Shown here: positions 12,266-24,200 of the stretch, piece after piece
Layout: each line of letters opens with the position of its first letter
Position numbering within the stretch: the stretch's first letter is position 1
Source: Centropus unirufus
Lineage: Eukaryota; Chordata; Aves; Cuculiformes; Centropidae
Direction: 5' to 3'
Length of the DNA stretch: 64,000 bases
Assembly: GCA_013397695.1 (NCBI GenBank)
Contig: VYZI01000002.1
Span: 7,613,486 to 7,677,485 of the forward strand
The notes under the pieces: generated by a model
What the model was told of the DNA's origin: nothing
The model's database searches: none
Seen by the model: only the letters and a program-made list of their open reading frames with translations
Program-made: the position numbers and the translations under genes

Positions 12266-15200
12266 CTGGAAAAGAAAGAAACCAAAGAATCAAAAATAAC
12301 ATCTTCTCACAAGTCACTCACACTTTACCAGTTCATCATGGTACTTTGATCTTGCCTGTGTTACATTTTCTGGAAAACTTGAGCACATGGAAAAGTAAAT
12401 CAATGAAATCTTACAACAGAACTCAGTTACATGTTACTTACTAAGGAGCATTAGGTCTGCTGCCATAATTGCGGATATTTGCTGCCGCTGTTATTCCACA
12501 CACTATGATAGGGATCCCTCCACCAATAAGGTAGAACCTGAAAAGTAAAGCCAGTATATCAGTGGCTGCTTAATGGTAGTGGATTTTATTCAGTCAGCAT
12601 GTGGGAAATAAGAGCTTTCCAGGACTCTGTAAATATGCAAAGTTCTTTAAGAAAATAAAGAGGGCTTTGATTATATTTTTTTCTAAGGTTTCCTCAACTA
12701 CAATTTTGTCCTCCTATTGCAAACCACCTCTTTCTCATAGGTGCTTGCCTCCCTCACAGGCACTGAATGAAGGCAGTCACAGTTAAAAGAAACAAAAGTA
12801 ATAAAAAAGTTAGAAAAGCCAAAAGTCGTTAGCAGCTGGAAGAGATTATGGAAACTTGCAAGGAAAATAGTGCTGTCTCTCATTCCAGAGATGAACTTGC
12901 CTAATATTATTGATGCTATGTTCAGACGACAAGCCACAAGAACTCTTGCTGCTTGTTATTTATTTGTGTGAAGGGGCTGAGGGTGTTGCTTTTATACATT
13001 TATTTTTAACATACTTTATAGTTTCATAGTATACACCTCCTGCTTCCCTGTAGTGGCATTAATTAAAAACTGTGTGGCTTCACAAGGACGAGGGGGTATG
13101 TTGTTGGAGTATCTAGCGTTTCATTCCAATCTCTGACTTCACATTGAATTCATTAATGGCAGATCAATCATTACCAACAATCACTCAAATTAACAGCACT
13201 CTGTCCTGCATCTCCTGTTAATCAAGTCCAAACACCTACAAAAACACACAGTAAGAACTACTACTGTGACATACAGATGGGTTGTTTTGTCAACAAGAGA
13301 CACCTATTCTGATGGTCCTGAACCTTTCCATGCATCTCAGATTATTCACCAGAAATTGCTGCTGTCTCACTTGAAACAAAACAGTCTAAAATTAATTAGG
13401 TCTCTCTTGGAAGTCTAGGTTCACTAAATATATTACCTAGTTGTTGAATCCTAGAAAGATCAAATTCACCCATTGATTTATTACATATCTTGTTGCAGCA
13501 GTCGGGAGCTGGCGTGATGAAATGGACCTCTGTGGCAGATTTTACTCTACTTATCTTTCAAGTCCAAATTGCTAAATCACTACCTTAAAGTTGCACCACT
13601 ACTCAGACATGAACAACCTGGTCCATGTCTTGGTTCTAAACAAGGCAAATAGCTACCAGTGGGAGAGTGAAGTAATATGGACTGTTTGCAGCTACAGTTC
13701 ATTTCTGGTTTTGTGACTGGCAGCAGAGGACTTCAGTTATTTTACACCCTCTTGCCTGCCATGGCAATGCAATGTACTTGGCATAAAGTTCTTTACAGTC
13801 AAGGAATTCAAATAAGTGCCAAGCATTGCATCCTTTTCTCAATGGCTAGTGTAAGTCACAGCAAATCTCTCCTCTGCGGCCTACAGCAACTTTCTGCAGA
13901 ACATCAGACCTATTTCAAAGTCTATTTCCACCTTGTCCATGATCTGTGACACAGTCCCATTAACACTGAATATCACCAACAACATTCTAACACGCAAAGA
14001 ATTTTCCAGAATAAAGAGCAAAGCTCATCCATGCTAGTGGAGAAGGAAAGTTAATAAGTATGAAGTCCACCCTCAGAAAATACCTACAGCAATTAAGATC
14101 AGTGTAATAATAATGTCTATCTTCACCTGCAAGGTGGACTTCCTTAAGCCTGAAGAACACAAAGCAGAATAAAAATATAATCAGCTTAGAGGCAAATTGA
14201 GTGTGGATCATCTCTTTAAACAGATGAAATGGGGCCTGATAACAGTGGATGACTGATTCCAAACAAGGGAGACTTGCACAAAACTATTTGCCCTATGCAA
14301 AAGGACACCTACTCTGGGTAGTTTTGCTTTGAATGCAGGTTTAAAAAGACAATTGAATGGGATGAGGTGGTGGGGGTGGGAATCCTATGACTGGTCCACG
14401 CAAGAACATTACACAGACTGAGGAAATCCCCGACTTGCAAATAGTTGGATATTGTGAAAATCAGAAAAACACAAAGCATGTTTGCACTCTAACACTCGTC
14501 TCCAGAGTTACTGCCACTGTTGCAGATGAGATGTCCAGGTCTGAAATGGTAGGTACATTTTTATTCCTATGCAGAGCTGTGCCTGTGAGCAGGTAATTTT
14601 ACTCTAAAACTTCCCAAAGCAAAACTCCATGACAAATAATAAGGGATGAAAAAGAAAAAAATGACAACAGATGTTAAAAAGGCTACTCAGCACCCTGCTG
14701 GAAGGCACGCAGTTGGTGATGGGCATGACATCCTACACTGAATACAAATTTACTTTTTCTTAAAATCGAAAAACAAAAAAAAGTGATGGAGAGCAAAGAC
14801 AGCAGCTCAGCAGCGTAAACATTCACCTTCTACCCTATAATTTATCAATTAAATATTTTTACATGCATTGATACAGTACTGAAAATTTTAGTTGATATTC
14901 AGAAAAGCACTTCTGATTTTCTGCAGCCTCTGTACTTTTAAAAAGCTTCCTAGAGGTGTCTATAACTAATCAAAGTTAATCAACTCCTGCCACCTTGTGG
15001 ACAATTTCAGCTTAGCAGTTTTTAATTAATATCCAGGGGCTTGATAAACTGTATGAACAAAGTATGTTAATGTTTTCTAACAGAAATATGTTTGTTCCGT
15101 TTCACTGATTTCAGAAATAAAAATTCTACAAGCAACCCCTCACAAAGAACGCTTTTCATTTGATAATGACTGATACATATTTTCAAAACTATCTTTGGAA

Positions 15201-18200
15201 ACCATATTAAACGTTGATTAAATTGCAGTGTTTGTTAATTGTGTGATAACAGTTCTCCACTTTCTCTCTTATATGATAATTTAACAGGAAGCATTATTAT
15301 CTAAAGTCCTAATCAAAACCCTACTAGTGGTGATGCTGAAATACTACCATTTCATTTACAAATCAGGAACACAGCATTGAGGCAGTAGCATGGTAACACC
15401 AATCCTCCTTAATTTAATGCTGACAAACAGAAAAATGTGAAAGGGCCTGGGAAGAAAATCTTTTACAAAACACACTTATACAAAACCAGTAGTGACCTGT
15501 TACACTTTCTGGTTAGAATATCAGCATAGCAACCTGGAAAATAATGAGTTGTGGATACAAACAAAAGCCTCACCTCAGCATTGGTCTCGGTGGAGGAGGC
15601 GGCTCATCAGGATCTTGACATCTCTTTGCTTTTTTGGTTACTTGCTTGTAAATATTACGAGACGTCACTCCCAGCCACAGTACTGTTGCAAGAGTGGAAT
15701 AATGCAGAATTATTCCAACCTTGAAAAATAAAAATAAAAATGAATCCCCAAACATTCCCTTCTTACCAAGTTAAAAAAACCAAACAATCTTTTAACATGC
15801 AACTCGCATAAAGTCTGGCATTTCCAAGAGCTTTATTTTACTATGACTGTTCTAAATGCCAAGTGATTGTGGTTTTCAGAAAAGTAAAATGTGTTAGGCA
15901 AACCCATCTCCATATCAATTGAGTCTGGAAAGGCTCCAGTTGCTTCTAGTTAAAGAAAATCTTAATAAAGGGGGAAGAATTTTGTTGGCCAACGTTTTTA
16001 ATGTTACATATCAGTCACGCCCTTTAGAAACTGTATTTTATGAAACACTTAACTTTAAAATGTTTTATGCTACAGATATTCAAATTGAAATCAGCTAATA
16101 ATACTGCGGTAACTATGCAGCAGGCAGCAAAATGCAGACAGCCAAACTCATTTTTTTTTTCACATACTGCAATAAAAAGAAGTGCCACACTTTAATTAGC
16201 CCATACATTAATGCAAACTCATGCTCACAGACTGACTGGACACTACAGTTAAGTATTAATAGTATTATTAGTGTTAAGTACTGCAGACACCTCCACAAGT
16301 TTGTGTGCACACATATGCATGTATAGACTACTATTCTCTTTATATTTATAGGAGAAATATTAGGGATGTATTTTATTGCAACACTATGAATTGTCAACCT
16401 AATAACTACTGTAAATTCAACCAAAAGGCATTATGAAGCATTATGGTGAGGGATTAGGAACTTTTATACACCACAAGATAGAAAAAAAAACATTAAAAAA
16501 AAGTCACTGGTGTCATTCCAAAGTGGAAACTGTTACTATACTGAAATACTGCAGCCAAATTGAGATGGCCAAACCTTAAAAGAATAAATTATAAAAGAGG
16601 AGTCAAAATTATTGATGTTTGTTTAGAGAAAGCGGGGGTCTTTGACTTGAAACACTTCTCTCCCACTCCCTTTAGGTTATACTCAGCAAGTATTTTAATA
16701 CTTGTGGAAATAATTTTCACATAGGCTGTAAAGGGTACCTACACACCTATAAAACAATTTTATAGGTAAATCTCAAAAATATAACAGGTGACTTCTTTTG
16801 TGATAGCACTTTGGACAGAAGATTTCTGTTGCACTTCTGAAACACTTTTCCAGTTTTCAAGTAATGATTTTGTTTTATCTTCATGGCTGGATGAAAAGAG
16901 ATCTTTATCATCACGAGAGATCTTTAATATTAAAAAATGGGTTTTTTAATCTAAATTCTCTTTTTTAAAATGCCTGTACACGATTTTTCCATAGGAGGCA
17001 AGGTGGGTGTACACATACACAAGAGTATGAAAGCGGTAACTGATTTTTTTTTAAGTGTTTGTCTGTTTACTTACTGCTTGGCAAATGCTGGCATTCCTGG
17101 TCTGAGTTATGCCTCCAATAAACATGACACATGTCAGGAAAATATGAAAGCTCAGGTTAACTAGCATATGCCAGCTTTTAACACTGATCCTGATCACACT
17201 GTTAAAAGAAAAAAATTAGACAACATAAAACACAGCTGCATTATTGTCTTTCAGAAGCTAGCAAGATACATTTGTGATAAATCAGACTGAATTACTGTTA
17301 ATGATTGTTTGACTACCATGTCCTTGGTAATCAAATATAATCTCTGGTCTTCATCACAAGAAATTAAAGCACCCTGCTATTAACTAGCTTTATACAAATA
17401 TTTGGGACCTGATTAAAAAATTGTAGGCTTCAAGGTTTCATTATCAACAGAAATGTGAAAGACTGAACAGTCTGTTAAATTCTGCCATCAATCTTGAGTG
17501 GTAACTTCTTTCATCATGAAAGAAAAGTGAAGAATTAAAGAGATACACAGTTATGAGAGCTAAATTGCATACTAAAGAACAGATAAAATAGCTACTGGCT
17601 TGACTGTTTGCATCAACAACATTTCATAGGCAAAAGCAAGTGAAGATTATTATATTGTGTTCCTATCAAAAAAGATAATTAGTCCTAAATACTATGAAAC
17701 TAATTTATTAGCCTAGTAATTTTGAGTCTTACCTGTGATGGTATACGTAACTGACTATGATCATCAAGAGGCACATTAGCAAAACCATGGCAGTAGCATA
17801 AATTACTGGGTGCAAAAGATCAGCTGGCTGCGTGTATAATTCAGCTCCTGTCAAGTCCTGACAACAAAACCATAATTAACATTAGTCCACTTCATCTCTT
17901 CATTTTGTGAGAGCAGAGGAAACAAAAATAAAGAAGTAACAGGAATCTTCCAGATTAAATCCCTTCTCCCGCCACTCCAATTATTTATTATGTTCCTGGC
18001 TTTCTTCCACAATTACCTGCCATTTTGGCTGATCTCTATAAATACAGTCAACACATCTTATGGAACACTTAAACTTCACATAAGCTTGAATATACAGGGA
18101 AGTCAGCAGCTCCTAGTCACAAACCATTTTCATCCTTTTAAAATACTTACATGTACAGCATATAGAACTGAGTGCTTCACTTATGATTGTGACCTGCAGC

Positions 18201-21200
18201 AAATCAAAGAATGTTACAGAAAGCTCCTTCAGAAAGTTTGCAGATGATGCTATGGACAGGGAAGACTGACTGGAGGATACTAAGAGGGATATTGGTGAGG
18301 AAGAAAAATAGGCTAACAAAACATCATGAAATTTAGCAAAGGAAAATGTGAGAAAGTGTCTGCATCTAGGATGGCATACCTCTATGCGTGCAACAATAGA
18401 GGCTGGGAACTGGACTGAGTAGAAAGCCAAGAGAACCATTTAAGAGTGCCGGTAGACAAAAGTCAACCACAAGTGAGCAGTTTAGCCTGCAGCCCAAGGC
18501 CACACTTCGCTGGACTAGCAAAACCACGCCAAGTGGGTGAATTTATCATTCATCTCATTCAGCACTGTGAGACTACCTCTGCAGAACTGTTTGAGACCAT
18601 AGAAGACAGACACTGATAGAGTGGATGGAGCAAGTCTAACAGATCACGGGGGTGACTAGCAGGCTGAAGCACAGCAACTGAGAATGAAAACACTGGCTTT
18701 ATTCACTATGAAGAAAAAAAAATGGGAGAAATCTCATTATTATGAGCTACTTGGATAGTATCAAGAAGAGTAAGTTAAACTCTTCTTCAAGATGAACCAC
18801 GAAATGGTGGGAGAGACTGGACATTATCAGCAAAATGGAAATTTTAATTAGATACAGGAAAAATTCTGAAGAACGTGGTCACATACTGCCCAGAGACTGT
18901 GTAACCTCTGCTTGGAGATGTGCTCAAAGCCTGACTGAACAAGACTTGGAGCAATGTCATCTGACTTTGAAGCTGTTCAAACTTTTTTAGAGTAGGTAAC
19001 TGGACCAAATGACACCCAGATGTTCTTCCCAGACTGTTATTCTGTGATTACTGCTTGACTGGACTAGATAGTTCATAACTCAAACAGAATTCAACAGCTC
19101 TTTATCGCTGTTCAAGTTTTCTGAACCTGCCCATCAAAATATTAGCCAAGGACTAAGCATTGGACTGTTAAAAGCAAGGCAGTATTTCAAACAATATCTA
19201 AGGAGTGCCATTTTCATTTATTAGCAAGAATAGCAAGAGGAGAAAATAATTCTGTTTGGGTGCAGTTGTAAGTTACCAGGGTTCTGTTTCCAAAATGTTA
19301 ATGAACACTTAAAAAAACCCCTTAGTCTCTTTCAGCAGAAAATAAAGCTAATTTGCTTAACTAAGATCAGTGGAAAATATTAAAAATATTTTTTTCAGAA
19401 GAGGGTGCACAAATGGGTCTCACTTATAATTGAGTCATTCAAACGTCTAGAGTTTGGCAAAGTTCAGAAGTGTACTGGGGGAAAGGAGAACAAATTTGAC
19501 ATTCACGAAGAACAGCTGAATGTTAGAAGGAAGCTTCGGTTTGTTTTGAGAAAAATTACAATGTTTTTAAGGTCAAGATGGGTAATCTGATTTCATGGAC
19601 AGGAGAAGAGCTCTTGAGTTGAGGCTTACAATTAAATTAAGAGTCACAGTCTTCATTGCTCTTTCAATTGATCTTTCATCAGAATATAAATTTGTTTTCT
19701 TAAGTAACTCACCAACCTAATTTTGAACTAATTTAATCAGATTGTCAGTTTGATTTTTATGTATTTGGTTTTCTTTGGCACCTGGAAAACACAGTTTCAG
19801 AAAGATCAGGAGATATTATGCCCCAGGCAGCCAGTGTCATTTGATTTCAACACTACCTGTGGCCTGGTTGATATCCACCTGGAGATCCCCAGGAACTCAC
19901 TACAGTTAAAAGCATGAGCAAATGTATTGTCATACATAGCTGGTGAGCATCAGAGAACAAACTGTAGGATAATTCCAGTTTCTGCTTCCAGACTGGGGAC
20001 AGGTAACAAGATGTCATGGGTCTATTGGAGAAACATTAAAGAGCAAGAGCTACCGAATCACAAGATTTGCAATGATCTTCTAAAACACCTGAGAAAAGTC
20101 GGTATGCCTAGCCTAGACAGTGGGTATTGAGCCAAGGCCCTCGCTAACTCAATGAAATTCTTATTGACAGCACTTTTCCAATCGGACATGCTGGGAAGAG
20201 CGAGGAGAGGCAACAGCTATTTCTGAGCTAAACTGATCCTAAATAATAATTTCATAAAGAAGAATGACAGTAAAATAACAGTAGAGATGACATGAAGAAC
20301 ATTAGGGTGTTTATAGGCAACAAGCAGAACTCTTGCTTCAACTACCATTGCTACTTTTTTCTCTTTCCCGTAAGCCTAGAATAATGAGATTTCAGCTGAC
20401 CTTCTGGGTTCTCTTCTACTATTAAAAAGCCTTTAAAAATATTTCCAAATAAAGATAAGATTTTATAAGTGTATCTTTCTAAATCAGTAAATATCTGCTT
20501 TCTTCTACACATGTATGTAGTAAAATAGACTTAAAAAAAAGTGAAATCACTCAGAGAAAGTCATTTGCCATCCAGTCAGGGTGATGGAATATTGTGTTCA
20601 GGTCCCTTCTGCCGCTACTGTTCATGTATTTGGTGTTAATAACTACTGAATTAAAAGTCAAAAGCTTCTAAAACTGAACCCCAAAGGATTTCCTATGAGC
20701 CTGGGACCAGAACCCAGAAATTCAGAATACTTTGAGAGTCTAGAAATAGAGTACTATGGGTTTTTAAATGTAATATATGGACAGGCATTATGAAAATCTT
20801 TTCAGCTGCTAGTTAAGACATTCAGAGCTTTTACGGAGTATTAACTCTGTGCAAGGAACGTCTAACAGATGGACGTTACTTTGTCCTCCTCCGCCTGCTC
20901 CCTCCTCTCCAATCCCTATAGGCTAACATTTTGAGAAGTAACTTAATAATTAAGGAATAGCAGTTTTGAACAAGCATGGAGTAAGAGTCACTGGCAGAAA
21001 AAGAAGAAAAGCTTCCCCCTCCTCTAACTTTGATTCTTGCTTGCCAACATTTCTCTGTAGAGAGAATCACAATAAGATACAGATTATAACCTTACCACAC
21101 ATAAATTGAGAAATAGCCATTTAAAGCAGCAGAGTGAATACGCTCTTTGTTTTTCTTCCTCCAGATGGCAGGAATGTGACCAATTTAAAGCATCTCTCTC

Positions 21201-24200
21201 TTTACATGCATGCTACACATACAAATGAAGTTTAACTCCATTTTAAAGAATGCTTATGTTTTAGGAAAGGATTATATATTCAAAAAAATATCAAAGAAGG
21301 CAACCACAGTATTATAAGAGTTTGAAGTTATTTAAAATGATACCTTCACAGGTAAAGTGAAAAGCTGCTCTCTAAGCTGTTATAAAAAGCAGATATGCAG
21401 ATCTTAATTTTATCTATATTTAGCTTCTTGGTGTTTTACTATTTAATTCTCCAAAGAGAAAGTTTTGAAAATTTAAGTTGCAAAACAAACATAGCAACTT
21501 CTCATGCACTGATCATCACAAAGGAATCCTTTTTCTTTCACGTATGATTGCATGAAAATATATGCTCCATTCAACATAAAGCACGTCAAGTACAACAAGA
21601 CCCATATCAAATTTATACTCAAGTTACCAGAATTTGCTAAACCATTTACTCTTTCATTCAGCTTCTGTCTACCCTACACCATTTTATGTATCACATTTTA
21701 TCATTTAGCATCTGTGGTGATGACTGATGAGCAGGGTAACAGTCACCATCTGTAAAAAGAGAAGCTTCCTAGGCCAAATTCTGAAATTAAGAACTCTGGG
21801 AGCAAAGAAGAAATCCTATGTTATAACTGAAGTGTACTAAAAGACCTTGTCTTGCTCCCTTCTTTAACTATCACTACATTTTAGAACTGGTTAACAATTA
21901 CATTGACATCAATATGCTAAGACTAGAGTTCAGATACTATTTTTTAAAGCAATACTTAAAAAATATTTTGGGTAGTAACAGACCTACATACTAGTGAACG
22001 AATAGCCGATTTGCAGTGAAAAAGCAATTTGTGGTTATAGATCACAGAGGTGGGGAGGGCAGGGAATCCACTGGGAAAACTATCCTCTCAGACAAAGCTA
22101 ACAAATTTATCATGGAAAAAATTGGGGGGTGGAGGAGGAGTGTGGGGGTGGAGTTTGGCTGTTAGTTTTATTTTAAACTGTCATCATCAGACTGAAGTTC
22201 ATAAAAGACCATTTGATTTATTAATTCATTAAAATTGCTTCCTTTAATACAGTATTTTTCATATGAAAATTCTTTTCTGTCTAGTATATTCAGTGTCTAT
22301 TATATTAATTCCAGTTTGACAGACTTGCACATAAACCTCGTCTTTCATCAACATTTATATCAACACAAGAAAATCCTGAATATTTCTTATGTCTAGTTTT
22401 ATGTGAAATGGAATGTGGGAATGCTCATTTTCTTTATGCAAACATCCCCTCCCACCCAGAACTGTATTTTGAGTATTTTTAAGTTCCAGAAAGTTCCATG
22501 GGATAATTGTCCTACCATTAAAACAGCATAGTTGCTGAGGGAGTAGCACTGAATGGTGGTAATATTTTCATCTGATAAAAGAATGCGACAACCATCAGAT
22601 TTCCATCCTCCTTGTCCATTTAGTAGATCAAAGTCCCACTGAGCCGCAACAGCATCTGCTCCATGCGCAATGCGCCGCAGTGTCACATTTATAGGGACGT
22701 GGTGACTGGCTAGGTTTAAACCATCTGTTACAAAAGAAATGTATTTGCATATGAATTTTTCAGAACGTAGAACATTAGATACTCGAAACATTAGACACAG
22801 TTGTTAGAAATATACTGGTTGAAATAAGAACGCCAAAAATGTTTCTTATTTCTAAATATCATTAAAAGGTAATAATGAAAAACAAACCTATCTTGGTAAG
22901 AATAACTGGTGTTACAACTGTCCGACGTTTTCCATCATCAGCCAGATTTGTTGAATTTCCTGTTGCTGGAAAAAGCTTTCCATTGCGAAACGCAATAAGC
23001 TGAAGCTTGTAGACAGATTCATCTGTTGGTCTGATTTCTCTTTTTTGCTTTTGGGTGAAAAGGGAAGCTGGCAACTGGATAGATGCCTCTACAATCGTGT
23101 TCTAGGAATAAGCAGATTTTTGTTGAAAAAATTAAATTCTCAGAGATAAAACTGAACAGTGTCAGAGATGAATGCATTGAGTAGACAATGTATTGTGACA
23201 AACCTATTTGACAGTGTTTCCAAGTAATCCATTGTTTCCAAGTAATCCATGATGAAATAATTGAATCAGGTTAAATTATTAACACTTTTTTAAATAGAAA
23301 AAAAGGAATTAATATTCTGCAGTTACCTTACTTGTTACAGAGTAAAGTTGAAGTTGCTATAGTAAACTGTTACAGGAGTTCTCCAAATTAGACCATTGGC
23401 AAATAAAAGCACCAATCAAGAAAAGGAGTCAAAGAGAAATGCTGTAGTTGTGAATTTGTAGCATTCAAAATGAAACACTGCACATGCACACACAGAAATA
23501 AAACTAATGTTTCAAGTCCCCTTTGTACTTCATACTTAATTATAGTATCAGTGAGCAGAATATTTCAGATATTTAAGGAGACTGGTAAGATCTCATTTAA
23601 TATATAATGAAGGCGAAAATGAAGCAAAATAAAGCCAAGTATTATTATGAACTAGAGAGCATTTAAATTCTCATCCTTGGGAAAAAGATCTCAAAGTATC
23701 TTTCAACTCAAGATGTTTTAATAATGAAAACCACATCTACTCAATAAAAAATCGAGTCCATTAAGAAAATTGTAGAATAATCAAACTTATTATCCTTCGT
23801 CACTTCAATTATCTCACTACAGTCACTTTGCATTATATAAAAATGGTACTTTAACATCAGGAATTAATTAATAATATAAGCTTCCTTTCCAAATGATTCA
23901 TTTTTAAGGTATAATTTCTAGGTCAGTAGGGAAATAATGAGTATCCGACCTTTAAAGCCAGGCTTGACAGTGTATTTGAAACATTGCACTTAAAACTTAA
24001 TTGTTTATCTAGATTTCCATCTGGATCTCTCCTCCCATAATCACCAAGTCCTGTACGGTCTGATGTAGCCACTTTTTGAAATACTGTGCATGTCATCCCG
24101 GTGAAACCAGCAGCTTTTATCACATAAGCCTCAAGAGCAATATTTGGAGAATACTGTGACAAAAAAAAAATCAAACATTAAATAATTTCACACAATGCAG

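Noticed and set aside
19927..20130. Possible internal repeat in a 67-codon ORF (MSYIAGEHQR / MSWVYWRNIKE)
   Set aside because: The similarity between the two halves is weak and broken by gaps; likely coincidence in intron 14.
22399..22515. Read-through of the GPS exon into intron 14
   Set aside because: A good donor at 22515 and the in-phase exon 15 (DLTG...) reproduce the known receptor. The extension resembles nothing.
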